The notes below the pieces were generated by a model. The model saw nothing but the letters and a program-made list of their open reading frames with translations. It was not told where the DNA came from and made no database searches. Below are positions 16,606-28,528 of a stretch of DNA of 64,000 bases, one piece after another (position 1 is the stretch's first letter; each line of letters begins with the position of its first letter). Both the position numbers and the translations under genes were made by a program. This stretch comes from Pseudomonas chlororaphis (GTDB taxonomy: Bacteria; Pseudomonadota; Gammaproteobacteria; Pseudomonadales; Pseudomonadaceae), in NCBI GenBank assembly GCA_001023535.1, contig CP011020.1, forward strand, positions 2,493,734 through 2,557,733, in the 5' to 3' direction.

Positions 16606-18387
16606 TCAGAATGACCAGATGACGGTGAACGCGCTGGTCACGTTGGCCGTTTCGAAGCCATCGGGCTTCTTCAATGGCGTGCCAAACGACCAGTCATAGG
16701 ACAGGCCCTTGTAGCCGCCCCGCAGACCTACCACGGCCCCCGCCAGGCGCTTGCCGATCAGGAACTCGCTGGAAGGACCACTGACTTCGCCATAGTCGAT
16801 GCCGGTGTAGAGCTCCTGGCCGGTCTGTCCCAAAAACAGGCCGACTTCGTTGCGCAGGGTCCAGCCACGGTCGGCGGACAGAATGTTTTCCCCGTCGAAG
16901 CCCCGCACGCTGTAGCGCCCGCCAATCGAGAAGCGGTCCTGGGGCACCAGCGGCGTCCGGTTCCATTGCGCGCGCCAGCCGCCGATGTAGCGCAGGCGCT
17001 GGTCGCTGACCTGGAACGGCACCTGCAACTGGGCATCGGCAGTGATGATCTGCGAGCGTGAAGTGCCTGCGTCGAAATCTTCTTCGGGTGCCCTGAGCGC
17101 GTCATGGGCCCCGGTGCCGCGGCGGTAGGCAGCGCCCAGATCGAGAATCGAGGCGCCGATGAACTCGCGATGGTTCAGCCCCAGTTGCCAGCCGGCCATG
17201 CGCCGTTTCTGGTTGCCGATCTCGGTGTCATCGATGAAGTTCTCCGAAGAGCGCGTCCACAGGCTGCCCCACGCGGTGGTCTTGCGAACGGCGTCGCGGT
17301 ACAGCAGGCGTGACAGGCGCAGTTCGTTGTTACGACTCTCGCCACGGTACTGGTAGGTCTGGTTGGCGCCGGCGACGGACTGTTCGTAGTTGTATTCACT
17401 GGTGGTGAAACCCAACTGCCAGTAACCGAACGGCAGCGAATAATGCAGGGTGTTGCCATCGGAACCGCGATGGCCGGACTCGCCGCCACCCAGGTCGTGG
17501 TTGACGCTGGCGTAGAACAGGTCGTTGAGCGACAGCAGGTTGTCCAGGGACAGCGACACATTGCCCTGGTACTTGCCGGTGGTCTTGCTGCCCGAATTGT
17601 CCACCGACAGGCTGACGCGGGCCGGGAACCGCTGGGTCCAGGCAATCACCACGTCGCTCTCACCGGGCTTGGCGTCGGCGGCACGGGCCGGTGCGATCTG
17701 GATATCGGCTTCGGCGGTCGGCACGCGCTTGAAGTTTTCCAGCGCCTGCTCGATGTCCCGCAGGTTGAGCAAGTCGCCGGGACTGGCCGGCATCGCATTC
17801 CAGGCATTGGCCCGGGAACTGGTGCCCTCCTGGAAGCGAATCTCGCGGATGCGCCCCGGCACCAGGGTCAACACCAGGACGCCACTGTTCAAGTCCTGGG
17901 CTTCGGCAAGCACCCGAGTGGTGACATAGCCAGCCTCGATGATCGCATTCTGCATGCGCTTCATCGTCAGGTTGATCCCGGCGCCCCCCAGGCAACGCCC
18001 GATGGCCGGGTCATGCTTGGGGTTGGCGGCGCGCAAGGTCCATTGGAATTTTTCCGACGCCTCGCCAATCAGCCGGATGTCATCGATGGCGAAGCAGGGG
18101 CTTTCCTTGGCGGGCAGGCGATCGGCACCTTCCGCGACGGGTGCCGCTTGCAGGCGCACATCCGGCCGGGACTCCAACTGATCACGCAGCACCCGCTCAC
18201 GCTCACGCTGACGCAGCAACTCTTCCTCCGGCCCAGCCGCCTGCGCAAGGCTCCCCGCCCCCACCGTCCAGGCGGCCAGCAACAGCAGCGCAAGCCGCTG
18301 GGCGTTGGGTGAAGAAGAACGAGCGCCGTCGACAGGGCGACGAGCAGTGCGTGATTGACGCGTTCGGCAGGGTGCGGCTGCGCGCAT
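16606..18387 (-). CDS. cdiB: CdiB/ShlB-type outer-membrane two-partner secretion transporter
   Basis: About 593 residues from the ATG at 18385-18387, which has AAGGA 8 bases upstream; an extended frame begins 20 codons earlier without such a site. A hydrophobic signal peptide (LALLLLAAWTVGAGSLAQA) is followed by a charged helix, the POTRA_2 domain (SPCFAIDDIRLIG ... GYVTTRVLA), the ShlB-type region with VPGRIREIRF, and a beta-barrel ending in phenylalanine as outer-membrane proteins do. The motif RFSIGGRYSVRGFDGE late in the barrel is the loop-6 VRGY/F-type signature of TpsB proteins. It would export CdiA. It is the first gene of the operon; its promoter must lie in the 280 bases between it and tRNA-Arg(CCT). 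Confidence 0.92.
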   Translation of the reverse strand: MRAAAPCRTRQSRTARRPVDGARSSSPNAQRLALLLLAAWTVGAGSLAQAAGPEEELLRQRERERVLRDQLESRPDVRLQAAPVAEGADRLPAKESPCFAIDDIRLIGEASEKFQWTLRAANPKHDPAIGRCLGGAGINLTMKRMQNAIIEAGYVTTRVLAEAQDLNSGVLVLTLVPGRIREIRFQEGTSSRANAWNAMPASPGDLLNLRDIEQALENFKRVPTAEADIQIAPARAADAKPGESDVVIAWTQRFPARVSLSVDNSGSKTTGKYQGNVSLSLDNLLSLNDLFYASVNHDLGGGESGHRGSDGNTLHYSLPFGYWQLGFTTSEYNYEQSVAGANQTYQYRGESRNNELRLSRLLYRDAVRKTTAWGSLWTRSSENFIDDTEIGNQKRRMAGWQLGLNHREFIGASILDLGAAYRRGTGAHDALRAPEEDFDAGTSRSQIITADAQLQVPFQVSDQRLRYIGGWRAQWNRTPLVPQDRFSIGGRYSVRGFDGENILSADRGWTLRNEVGLFLGQTGQELYTGIDYGEVSGPSSEFLIGKRLAGAVVGLRGGYKGLSYDWSFGTPLKKPDGFETANVTSAFTVIWSF

Positions 18388-18667
18388 GACACATCCTTGT
18401 GGCTTGAGTCCAGGAATACGGTGAGCATCGGCACTGATGCCCCTCAAAAAGGCGCGTAATTAGGAAGTTTCCTACAACGTACCGAGACGGTCAGATTGCC
18501 ATCAGGTGAGAAAGTTTCGCACCAGGCACACACGTTTGTTACACAGTCGAAAAAATGGGCACTGGTTCACAGCACCGGGCCGCAGGAAGGCCGTGCTGAG
18601 GCGACGTCACGCCAATCGATCATGTGAATATAAGGAGGGGTATGCGGCAGGAGGCCGGCTGAAGTAA

Positions 18668-18744
18668 TGGTGTCCCAGGGCAGGTTCGAACTGCCAACCT
18701 TCCCCTTAGGAGGGGGATGCTCTATCCAATTGAGCTACTGAGAC
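18668..18744 (-). tRNA. tRNA-Arg (anticodon CCT)
   Basis: A complete 77-base cloverleaf with encoded CCA: acceptor arms GTCTCAG/CTGGGAC, a T arm with GGTTCGAAC, and an anticodon stem TCCCC/GGGGA enclosing the loop CTCCTAA, so the anticodon is CCT (reads AGG). Its 3' end points toward the cdiBCAI operon on the same strand. Such tRNA 3' ends are common integration sites; I found no second copy of the 3' end at the far side of the cluster. Confidence 0.95.
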
Positions 18745-19269
18745 ACGAGTCGACCGCGAGAAACGCGGTGCGCGGAACGGCGTGCATGTTAGCGACCTGC
18801 CCTGCGTTTGTCATGTCGTCGCTGTTTTTAAGTGTAGGCAAATGGTGCGGCGGGCCCGCTTCGATGATTCCAAGCGTTGAATGGCAGTCGCCATTCATCC
18901 GTCCTTGAGCGGTTTAACCTAGTAAATCGGCCAATTGCCACTATCCTATACAAGACAAGGACAGTGCGTGTTTTTTGTACCAGGCGGGTTATCCGCCAGA
19001 CGGTATGGCACAACGACACGATACGGCGGTCACACATCCTGACCTGTTGATTTTTCCAACCAGTCCGCATTTTTTGACGAAGGGTACTGGCATAACGCCT
19101 TTACGCGGATCAGAATTTGTCACAGAATTGGCGCCAATGATCTGGCAATTTTGAGGCATGATGCGGGCCTCTTAACGATTCAGGTTGAACATTTGGCTTT
19201 GGAGCTTGTCCTATCGACATCCTGCGGCCAATCCCGAGAACCGCTCCCCTGAACTAACCGGTTAAATAT
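18745..19269. other. Intergenic region upstream of amrZ
   Basis: About 525 bases between tRNA-Arg(CCT) and amrZ, noticeably AT-richer than the genes. It must contain the amrZ promoter (plus strand) and the tRNA promoter (minus strand). A GGCATAACGCC sequence near 19091 weakly resembles the GGC-ATTACC-GCC type site bound by AmrZ itself, which would fit autoregulation, but the match is too poor to call. No ORF of substance is seen. Confidence 0.4.
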
Positions 19270-19596
19270 ATGCGCCCATTGAAACAGGCAATTTATTCCA
19301 GCCGTACGGCTGACAAGTTCGTCGTACGTCTGCCAGACGGAATGCGGGAACGCATTGCCGAGGTGGCTCGCAATCATCACCGCAGCATGAACTCTGAAAT
19401 CATCGCGCGCCTTGAGCAAAGCCTGATCCAGGAAGGCGCGTTGGGTGAAGAGTTGAGCATGCGCCTGGACAGCCCGGAGCTGTCGTTGCATGAGCGCGAG
19501 TTGCTTCAACGCTTCCGACAACTCTCTCACCGCCAGCAAAACGCCCTCGTTTCGCTGATTGCCCATGACGCAGAGATGGCCGCAGACGCGTCCTGA
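19270..19596 (+). CDS. amrZ: AmrZ, ribbon-helix-helix transcriptional regulator
   Basis: 108 residues, almost colinear with AmrZ/AlgZ of Pseudomonas: [25 protein letters not shown] (the beta-strand that reads DNA), then the helix pair around [15 protein letters not shown], and a C-terminal tetramerisation tail [21 protein letters not shown]. It is an Arc-family RHH dimer-forming protein that controls alginate and other exopolysaccharides, motility and cyclic-di-GMP genes in pseudomonads. The gene is monocistronic with its own terminator just after the stop codon and converges with mgtE. Confidence 0.95.
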   Translation: MRPLKQAIYSSRTADKFVVRLPDGMRERIAEVARNHHRSMNSEIIARLEQSLIQEGALGEELSMRLDSPELSLHERELLQRFRQLSHRQQNALVSLIAHDAEMAADAS

Positions 19597-19611
19597 TCGA
19601 ACGCATGAATC

Positions 19612-19638
19612 AAAAGCCAGCCTTGCGCTGGCTTTTTT
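19612..19638 (+). terminator. Rho-independent terminator of amrZ
   Basis: Stem AAAAGCCAG/CTGGCTTTT with a 7-base loop and eight T residues on the plus strand, 16 bases after the amrZ stop codon. Confidence 0.9.
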
Positions 19639-19678
19639 TTGCCCGGAATTTGCCCCGGCGCGTACAAGGGATGAATGC

Positions 19679-19714
19679 AACGGTGGCGAGGGAGCGAACG
19701 CCCTCGCCACCGTG
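19679..19714. repeat. 13-bp inverted repeat between amrZ and mgtE
   Basis: Arms ACGGTGGCGAGGG and CCCTCGCCACCGT around a short AGCGAACG loop. It shares GGCGAGGG with the REP families of the window but lacks their core. There is no T-run, so it may be a REP derivative or a stem protecting the mgtE transcript end. Confidence 0.6.
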
Positions 19715-19727
19715 AATCAGGCGAATG

Positions 19728-21170
19728 TCAGAGCAGGAAGATCGTCGCCAACCCCAGGAAGATGAAGAACCCGCCACTGTCGGTCATGGCGGTAATCATC
19801 ACGCTGGCCCCCATGGCCGGGTCGCGTCCCATCCGCGCCAGGGTCATGGGAATCAAGACCCCCATCAAGGCTGCCAACAACAGGTTAAGCGTCATCGCGG
19901 CGGTCATCACCACCCCCAGCGACCAACTGCCATAGAGCAGATAAGCCACCACACCGATCACGCCGCCCCAGATCACGCCATTGATCAAGGCCACCGCCAA
20001 CTCCTTGCGCATCAAGCGCGACGTGTTGCCGGTGCTGACCTGGTCCAGCGCCATGGCGCGGACGATCATGGTGATGGTCTGGTTGCCGGAGTTGCCGCCA
20101 ATCCCGGCAACAATGGGCATCAATGCCGCAAGCGCCACCAGCCTCTCGATGGAACCTTCGAACAGGCCGATGACCCGCGAGGCGACAAACGCCGTGATCA
20201 GATTGATTGCCAGCCAGGCCCAACGGTTACGCAGGGATTTCCAGACCGAGGCAAAGATGTCTTCTTCTTCGCGCAGACCGGCCATGCTGAGGACTTCGCT
20301 TTCGCTTTCCTCACGAATCAGGTCAACCATTTCATCGATGGTCAAACGGCCGATCAGCTTGCCGTTCTTGTCGACCACCGGCGCAGAAATCAAGTCATAA
20401 CGCTCGAACGCCTGGGCGGCGTCATAGGCGTCTTCGTCCGGGTGAAAACTCACCGGATCGCTGGCCATGACCTCGGCCACCTGTTTTTCCGGATCGTTGA
20501 CGAGCAGGCGCTTGATGGGCAGCACACCCTTCAACACGCCGTCGTAATCGACCACGAAGAGTTTGTCGGTGTGCCCTGGCAGTTCCTTGAGGCGACGCAG
20601 ATAACGCAAGACCACTTCAAGGCTGACGTCCTCGCGGATCGTCACCATCTCGAAGTCCATCAGCGCACCGACCTGCTCCTCGTCATAGGACAGCGCCGAG
20701 CGCACGCGCTCGCGTTGCTGGCCGTCGAGGGTTTCCATCAGTTCGTGGATAACGTCCCGAGGCAGCTCGGGCGCCAGGTCGGCGAGTTCGTCGGCGTCCA
20801 TCTCCTTGGCCGCCGCGAGCAACTCGTGATCATCCATGTCGGCGATCAGGGTTTCTCGGACCGAGTCGGACACTTCGAGCAGGATGTCACCGTCGCGGTC
20901 GGCCTTGACCAGCTGCCAGACCGTCAGGCGCTCTTCCAGCGGCAAGGCTTCAAGGATGTAGGCGACGTCGGCGGAGTGCAGGTCATCGAGCTTGCGCTGC
21001 AGCTCGACGAGGTTCTGCCGGTGGACCAGGTTCTCGACCCGGTCATGGTGCGGACCTTCCTGGCGATGCGTCAGGTCTTCGACGACCCGCTGGCGCTGCA
21101 GCAGCTCGACGACTTGAGCGAGGCGGTCCTGAAGGCTTTCTTGTGTTTTCTTTACTTCTACTTGGGTCAT
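19728..21170 (-). CDS. mgtE: Magnesium transporter MgtE
   Basis: 480 residues from the ATG of MTQVEVKK; the frame is open 10 codons further upstream without support. Domain order is that of MgtE: an N-terminal helical superhelix (about 20-150, with DLHSADVAYILEALP and EMDADELADLAPELP), a pair of CBS domains (about 155-270) that sense cytoplasmic Mg, the connecting helix, and five membrane helices carrying the pore motif GNSGNQTITMIVRAMA. It imports Mg2+ as a homodimer in the inner membrane. It stands alone, convergent with amrZ. Confidence 0.95.
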   Translation of the reverse strand: MTQVEVKKTQESLQDRLAQVVELLQRQRVVEDLTHRQEGPHHDRVENLVHRQNLVELQRKLDDLHSADVAYILEALPLEERLTVWQLVKADRDGDILLEVSDSVRETLIADMDDHELLAAAKEMDADELADLAPELPRDVIHELMETLDGQQRERVRSALSYDEEQVGALMDFEMVTIREDVSLEVVLRYLRRLKELPGHTDKLFVVDYDGVLKGVLPIKRLLVNDPEKQVAEVMASDPVSFHPDEDAYDAAQAFERYDLISAPVVDKNGKLIGRLTIDEMVDLIREESESEVLSMAGLREEEDIFASVWKSLRNRWAWLAINLITAFVASRVIGLFEGSIERLVALAALMPIVAGIGGNSGNQTITMIVRAMALDQVSTGNTSRLMRKELAVALINGVIWGGVIGVVAYLLYGSWSLGVVMTAAMTLNLLLAALMGVLIPMTLARMGRDPAMGASVMITAMTDSGGFFIFLGLATIFLL

Positions 21171-21492
21171 AGGCGAACTCCACTCCCAGCAGTGGAGCAC
21201 GCCGGAAGGATCAATCAGTCAATTCATGATTGGCAAAACGGGATATTGAGTAACTACTGGGTAAGTCCATGGAGATATTCCAAAGCCCCGGCGGGGCTGA
21301 CGGGCGCAATCATACACCGCTTGACGCTTTAAAACGTTAAAAAATCATGGCAAGAACAAGCGCTTGCGACACAAACCTGAACCCTGGCTGAACCTGTCCC
21401 GTTACGACGACTTATCCTGAAAAGAAAACACACGCCCTGCGGTAAATGTAGCGGCTACCCTTGTTTTTTTCAGCGCCAAGGAGGCCGCCCGG

Positions 21493-21996
21493 ATGCCTGT
21501 CAGCCACTACCTGCTTCTGCTCGCCAGCCTACCCTGCCTGCCCCTGTGGGCGGCCGGGCAAACGGTGCATCGCTGCGAGAACAGCGCCGGGCAGGTGACG
21601 TACACGACCCTGAGCTGCGGGCCGGGAGAAAACCTTTCGCTGCAACGGATCAATCCGTATCAACCTGGCACGGTCTCGCCGACGACCGAATCGATGCTGC
21701 CGGAAGCCGAGCACCGGCAACTATCCGGCAACAAACCGCCGCGCAAGGAACCGACCGTGGTCGGCCAGTTCGAAGACCGCTGCGCCAACCTCATCACCGC
21801 CCGGCAACGCCGCGAAGCCATCATAGGCCGAAGGATTCTCGCCGGCATGAGCCAGCAGGATGTGGAGAGCGCCTTGGGCAAGCCGCACTCGATCAAGGTC
21901 AGGAATTCGAGCACGCGGTACACCTACGCAACGAAGAAAGGCCGCAGCGCCGAGATCGTGTTCGATGAGAAAGGATGCGTGAAAGGCAAATCGTAG
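21493..21996 (+). CDS. Secreted DUF4124-like protein with SmpA/BamE-like C-terminus
   Basis: 167 residues. A signal peptide (MPVSHYLLLLASLPCLPLWAAG) is followed by a DUF4124-type module (TVHRCENSAGQVTYTTLSCGPGE, with two cysteines that could form a disulphide), a variable linker, and a C-terminal segment RRILAGMSQQDVESALGKP...YTYATKKGRSAEIVFDEKGCV that follows the G-M-s-x-x-V-x-x-x-G-x-P plan of BamE/OmlA-like domains. Proteins of this type are periplasmic or envelope-associated; the precise role is unknown. The gene is flanked by its own terminator and transcribed away from mgtE. Confidence 0.75.
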   Translation: MPVSHYLLLLASLPCLPLWAAGQTVHRCENSAGQVTYTTLSCGPGENLSLQRINPYQPGTVSPTTESMLPEAEHRQLSGNKPPRKEPTVVGQFEDRCANLITARQRREAIIGRRILAGMSQQDVESALGKPHSIKVRNSSTRYTYATKKGRSAEIVFDEKGCVKGKS

Positions 21997-22001
21997 ACAG
22001 C

Positions 22002-22030
22002 AAAAAGCCCGCGTTAAACGCGGGCTTTTT
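22002..22030 (+). terminator. Rho-independent terminator
   Basis: Perfect stem AAAAAGCCCGCG/CGCGGGCTTTTT with a TTAAA loop, six bases past the DUF4124-like gene and immediately before tRNA-Arg(ACG), which lies on the other strand. The symmetrical A/T tails let it work in both directions. Confidence 0.9.
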
Positions 22031-22036
22031 GGTGTT

Positions 22037-22113
22037 TGGTGCACTCGACAGGATTCGAACCTGTGACCGCTCGGTTCGTAGCCGAGTACTCTATCCAGCT
22101 GAGCTACGAGTGC
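22037..22113 (-). tRNA. tRNA-Arg (anticodon ACG), copy 1
   Basis: A 77-base cloverleaf with encoded CCA. Acceptor arms GCACTCG/CGAGTGC, anticodon stem CTCGG/CCGAG and loop CTACGAA give anticodon ACG, modified to inosine in bacteria and reading CGU/CGC/CGA. Identical to the next tRNA. Confidence 0.97.
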
Positions 22114-22185
22114 AAGTTGTGGTTTTATACCAGATCACAACTGGTTGAAGCCAAGTTATTTGCATCGCTGCAAAAAACTCTTAAA

Positions 22186-22262
22186 TGGTGCACTCGACAG
22201 GATTCGAACCTGTGACCGCTCGGTTCGTAGCCGAGTACTCTATCCAGCTGAGCTACGAGTGC
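22186..22262 (-). tRNA. tRNA-Arg (anticodon ACG), copy 2
   Basis: Base-for-base the same as copy 1, 72 bases upstream of it on the transcript. The spacer differs from the flanks, so this is a tandem gene duplication rather than a larger repeat. Both follow tRNA-Ser and csrA on the same strand and may be co-transcribed. Confidence 0.97.
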
Positions 22263-22368
22263 ATTTGTTGCCGCGCATTATAGGTCGTCAAATCCTTTTG
22301 TAAAGCGCTTTTTTCAGTAATTTCAAGCACTTACTAAACAAGCCAGGTTTGACGCACTAAACGAATAA

Positions 22369-22459
22369 TGGCGGAGAACGGGGGATTCGAACCCCCGACA
22401 CCCTTTTGAGGTGTACTCCCTTAGCAGGGGAGCGCCTTCGGCCACTCGGCCAGCTCTCC
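22369..22459 (-). tRNA. tRNA-Ser (anticodon GCT)
   Basis: A 91-base class II tRNA with a long variable arm (ACACCTC/GAGGTGT in the genomic reading) and encoded CCA. The anticodon stem CTCCC/GGGAG encloses CTGCTAA, giving GCT, which reads AGU/AGC. Confidence 0.97.
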
Positions 22460-22521
22460 GCAACACGGGGCGTATATTAACCACCTTCCTCCCCGTTTGC
22501 AAACATAAAAATCGATAAAAA

Positions 22522-22710
22522 TTAATGGCTTGGTTCGTCGTCCTTCTCTTTCTTGATACGCAGGTAAATTTCCTCCCGGTGTACAGCGACCTCTTTCGGG
22601 GCGTTGACGCCGATACGCACTTGGTTTCCTTTGACGCCGAGCACGGTCACGGTGATTTCGCCATCGCCAATAATCAGGCTTTCTGCACACCGACGAGTCA
22701 GAATCAGCAT
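22522..22710 (-). CDS. csrA: CsrA/RsmA carbon storage regulator
   Basis: 62 residues, starting [11 protein letters not shown] with a GAGGAGAAAGGT ribosome binding site ahead of the ATG; a frame open six codons upstream reads through that site and is not used. The protein has the five beta-strands and the RNA-contacting ends LTRR and VAVHREEI of the CsrA family, which binds GGA motifs in mRNA leaders and, in pseudomonads, is antagonised by the Rsm small RNAs. The gene follows lysC and precedes tRNA-Ser on the same strand, the standard pseudomonad order alaS-lysC-csrA. Confidence 0.97.
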   Translation of the reverse strand: MLILTRRCAESLIIGDGEITVTVLGVKGNQVRIGVNAPKEVAVHREEIYLRIKKEKDDEPSH

Positions 22711-22847
22711 ACCTTTCTCCTCACGCAATTCAGTTCAGGGACAACAGTCGGCAAAAAAAGGCATTGGACCTGCAACCGAAACGGTCGAAGCCTCCAAGCC
22801 TAGTATTGACCAGCGCGGGCAAAAGAACAGTTTTGGGACGCGCCATT

Positions 22848-22881
22848 CAAAAAAACAAAGGGCGCGGCCCAGCCGCGCCCT
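22848..22881 (-). terminator. Rho-independent terminator of lysC
   Basis: Stem AGGGCGCGGC/GCCGCGCCCT with a three-base loop, followed on the minus strand by CTTTGTTTTTTTG. It separates lysC from csrA, so csrA likely has its own promoter as well. Confidence 0.85.
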
Positions 22882-22893
22882 CAAGGACAACGC

Positions 22894-24135
22894 TTACTCG
22901 CCCTGTCGGGCAGCGGCGTCGAGTTCGAAAGCCGTGTGCAGGGCGCGCACGGCCAGTTCCAGGTACTTCTCTTCGATCACCACGGACACCTTGATTTCCG
23001 AAGTGGAGATCATCTGGATGTTGATGGTTTCCTTGGCCAGGGCTTCGAACATACGGCTGGCCACGCCCGCGTGCGAGCGCATGCCGACACCGACGATCGA
23101 GACCTTGGCGATCTTGGTATCGCCGACCACTTCCCGGGCACCGATCTCGCCTGCGGTTTTCTTCAGGACTGCTTCGGCAGCCGGGTAGTCGTTGCGGTGC
23201 ACGGTGAAGGTGAAGTCGGTGGTGTTATCGTGCGAGACGTTCTGCACGATCATGTCGACTTCGATGTTCGCGGCACTGATCGGGCCGAGAATCTTGAACG
23301 CCACGCCGGGGGTGTCTGGCACGCCACGGATGGTCAGCTTGGCTTCATCGCGGTTGAAGGCGATGCCGGAAATGATCGGCTGTTCCATGGATTCCTCTTC
23401 ATCGATAGTAATGAGGGTGCCCGGACCCTCTTTGAAGCTGTGCAGGACGCGCAGCGGAACGTTGTACTTGCCGGCGAATTCGACCGCCCGGATCTGCAAC
23501 ACTTTCGAGCCGAGGCTGGCCATTTCCAGCATCTCTTCGAAGGTGATTTTGTCCAGGCGCTGGGCTACAGGCACCACCCGTGGGTCGGTCGTGTAGACGC
23601 CATCCACATCGGTGTAGATCTGGCATTCGTCAGCCTTGAGGGCCGCCGCCAGCGCCACGCCGGTCGTGTCCGAACCGCCACGGCCGAGGGTGGTGATGTT
23701 GCCGTGCTCGTCCACGCCCTGGAATCCGGCGACCACGACCACGCGGCCCGCCTTCAGGTCGCCGCGAATCTTCTGGTCGTCGATCTGCAGGATACGCGCC
23801 TTGTTGTGCGCGCTGTCCGTCAGGATACGAACCTGGTTGCCGGTGTAGGACACCGCCGGCACGCCACGCTTGATCAGCGCCATGGCCAGCAAGGCGATGG
23901 TCACCTGCTCGCCGGTGGAAACGATCACGTCCAGCTCGCGGGGAACCGGTTGCTGGTCGCCGCTGATTTGCTTGGCCAGATCGATCAGACGGTTGGTCTC
24001 GCCGCTCATTGCCGACAGCACAACCACCAGGTCATCGCCCGCATCACGGAATTTCTTAACCTTGTCGGCGACCTGTTCGATTCGTTCGACAGTGCCGACC
24101 GAAGTGCCGCCAAATTTCTGTACGATCAAAGCCAT
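22894..24135 (-). CDS. lysC: Aspartate kinase
   Basis: 413 residues starting MALIVQKFGGTSVG, the nucleotide-binding opening of aspartokinases. The catalytic domain (about 1-245) contains the KFGGTS, STGEQVT and GRGGSDTTGVALAAAL motifs; two ACT domains follow, the usual site of feedback inhibition by lysine and/or threonine, and the second contains VSIVGVGMRSHAGVASRMFEAL. The enzyme phosphorylates aspartate at the head of lysine, threonine and methionine synthesis. It lies 87 bases after alaS on the same strand. The internal start that yields a beta subunit in some bacteria cannot be judged here. Confidence 0.96.
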   Translation of the reverse strand: MALIVQKFGGTSVGTVERIEQVADKVKKFRDAGDDLVVVLSAMSGETNRLIDLAKQISGDQQPVPRELDVIVSTGEQVTIALLAMALIKRGVPAVSYTGNQVRILTDSAHNKARILQIDDQKIRGDLKAGRVVVVAGFQGVDEHGNITTLGRGGSDTTGVALAAALKADECQIYTDVDGVYTTDPRVVPVAQRLDKITFEEMLEMASLGSKVLQIRAVEFAGKYNVPLRVLHSFKEGPGTLITIDEEESMEQPIISGIAFNRDEAKLTIRGVPDTPGVAFKILGPISAANIEVDMIVQNVSHDNTTDFTFTVHRNDYPAAEAVLKKTAGEIGAREVVGDTKIAKVSIVGVGMRSHAGVASRMFEALAKETINIQMISTSEIKVSVVIEEKYLELAVRALHTAFELDAAARQGE

Positions 24136-24222
24136 TTCAAAGCCGCCTCTGCCCATGAAGGGCGCCCAATAATCACAACAGCGACCGGGCCCGCCACTAG
24201 ACCGCGAACCCGGGGCGCTGCC

Positions 24223-26844
<2,622 letters not shown>

Positions 26845-26989
26845 TAGGTTCTTCCACGGAGGCTGCGGCCAAAGGCCTGTGCAAAACGTCGACAGACGAA
26901 GCAACGGCAAAGGGCCGCATTATATCGGCCCTTCGCCTGGGGTACAGCGTGTTATGCGATAGAAACTGTCAATTGGCTCGCTTGGGCGA

Positions 26990-27994
26990 TCAGTTGCCGG
27001 AAAATTCGACGAAAGTGGCGATCACCTGGTCGATTTGCGCGCGACTGACATCCAGGTGAGTCACCATCCGCAAACGTGGCGCAGCACTGAGCTTGATGCC
27101 CCGCTCGGCGGTAAACGCCTTGAGCGCCTCGGCGCGCTCGCCCATTTGCACGTAGACCATGTTGGTCTGCACCGGCTCGACCTCATAGCCCGCCGCGCGC
27201 AAGCCCTCGGCGAGTCGCAGGGCGTTGGCGTGGTCATCGGCCAGGCGCTGGACCTGATGGTCCAGGGCATACAGCCCCGCCGCTGCCAGGATCCCGGCTT
27301 GGCGCATGGCGCCGCCGACCATCTTGCGCAACCGGCGCGCCTTGCCGATCAACTCGACACTGCCGCACAGGACCGAGCCAACGGGCGCGCCCAGGCCCTT
27401 GGAGAGGCACACCGAGACCGAATCGAAATACTGGGTGATGTCCCGCGCATCGACCCCAAGCTTGACCGCCGCGTTGTACAACCGTGCGCCGTCCAGGTGC
27501 AGCGCCAGGCCGTGCTCGCGGGTGAAACGCCGGGCCTGGGCCAGGTAGTCCAGCGGCAGCACTTTGCCCTGCATGGTGTTTTCCAGGGCCAGCAGGCGGG
27601 TCCGGGCGAAGTGGAAGTCGTCGGGCTTGATGGCCGCAGCCACCTGGGCCAGGTCCAGGGAGCCATCGGCTTGCACTTCAAGCGGCTGCGGCTGGATCGA
27701 CCCGAGCACAGCCGCCCCGCCGCCTTCGTATTTATAGGTGTGGGCCTGTTGGCCGACGATGTACTCATCGCCGCGTTCGCAGTGGGCCATCAATCCCAGC
27801 AGGTTGCTCATGGTGCCGCTGGGCACGAACAATGCCGCCGCAAAGCCCAAGCGCCCGGCAAGTTCGGCTTCGAGGCGATTGACGGTCGGGTCTTCGCCAT
27901 ACACATCGTCGCCGGTCGGGGCGCTGGCCATGGCATCGAGCATGCCGGCGGAAGGTTGGGTGACCGTGTCACTGCGAAGATCGATAACACTCAT
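26990..27994 (-). CDS. ltaE: Low-specificity L-threonine aldolase
   Basis: 334 residues starting [19 protein letters not shown], the standard opening of the family; a longer frame of 16 codons is not supported. PLP-fold type I: the catalytic lysine is in [16 protein letters not shown], and [12 protein letters not shown] is the substrate/cofactor aspartate region. It cleaves L-threonine and L-allo-threonine to glycine and acetaldehyde. It stands alone between alaS and the riboflavin-related gene; no operon partner is seen. Confidence 0.92.
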   Translation of the reverse strand: MSVIDLRSDTVTQPSAGMLDAMASAPTGDDVYGEDPTVNRLEAELAGRLGFAAALFVPSGTMSNLLGLMAHCERGDEYIVGQQAHTYKYEGGGAAVLGSIQPQPLEVQADGSLDLAQVAAAIKPDDFHFARTRLLALENTMQGKVLPLDYLAQARRFTREHGLALHLDGARLYNAAVKLGVDARDITQYFDSVSVCLSKGLGAPVGSVLCGSVELIGKARRLRKMVGGAMRQAGILAAAGLYALDHQVQRLADDHANALRLAEGLRAAGYEVEPVQTNMVYVQMGERAEALKAFTAERGIKLSAAPRLRMVTHLDVSRAQIDQVIATFVEFSGN

Positions 27995-28122
27995 GAATCT
28001 GGCCTCGGGTTCTGGTGGCGGGAATTCCCTTTCGAAGGGCAATTACTGCGGTCATGGGCAGGAATAATCAAGCCTGACCCCAGGAAAACACCACCTGTAC
28101 CTGAAGATTAATCAAAACACTC

Positions 28123-28214
28123 CTGTGGGAGCGAGCTTGCTCGCGATAGCGGTAGTGCATCCAGCATCAACGCAAGCTGAACTACCGCTATCGCGAGCAA
28201 GCTCGCTCCCACAG
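28123..28214. repeat. REP palindrome pair (REPIN)
   Basis: Two inverted GTGGGAGCGAGCTTGCTCGC units joined by an imperfect hairpin (GGTAGT...ACTACC), ending about 50 bases before the FMN riboswitch. Confidence 0.9.
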
Positions 28215-28263
28215 TAGGTTATGTGTTAAAAATCCTCCGCAGCCAAAAACCATGGCGGCAAAA

Positions 28264-28425
28264 CGTTCTCAGGGCGGGGTGTAATTCCCCACCGGCGGTA
28301 ATTGCACGCAAGGTGCATAGCCCGCGAGCGCTTGGCGCTACACGGCTTCTGCGGTGTGGCGGCAAGGTCAGCAGACCCGGTGTGATTCCGGGGCCGACGG
28401 TCATAGTCCGGATGAAGAGAGAACG
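28264..28425 (+). promoter_or_regulatory. FMN riboswitch (RFN element)
   Basis: The conserved blocks of the RFN element occur in order: TCTCAGGGCGGGGTG, AATTCCCCACCGGCGGTA, AGCCCGCGAGCG, GGTCAGCAGACCCGGTG, and TTCCGGGGCCGACGGTCA ending GATGAAGAGAGAAC. These make the closing stem and the five hairpins that bind flavin mononucleotide. It precedes the lumazine synthase gene by about 100 bases on the same strand, so excess FMN would switch that gene off. Confidence 0.95.
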
Positions 28426-28528
28426 GGATTGACACCCAAGGGCCGCTTGCGACCTTCTGTTCGCGGCGTACCCTCGAATCCCCTTCGATTCATGACGCCC
28501 TGTTTTTCACACAAACAGGAACCAGAAC

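Noticed and set aside
18560..18605. Stem CAGCACCGGGCC/GGCCGTGCTG before cdiB as a terminator for tRNA-Arg
   Set aside because: The stem is interrupted and has no T-run; it could equally be a chance GC-rich palindrome.
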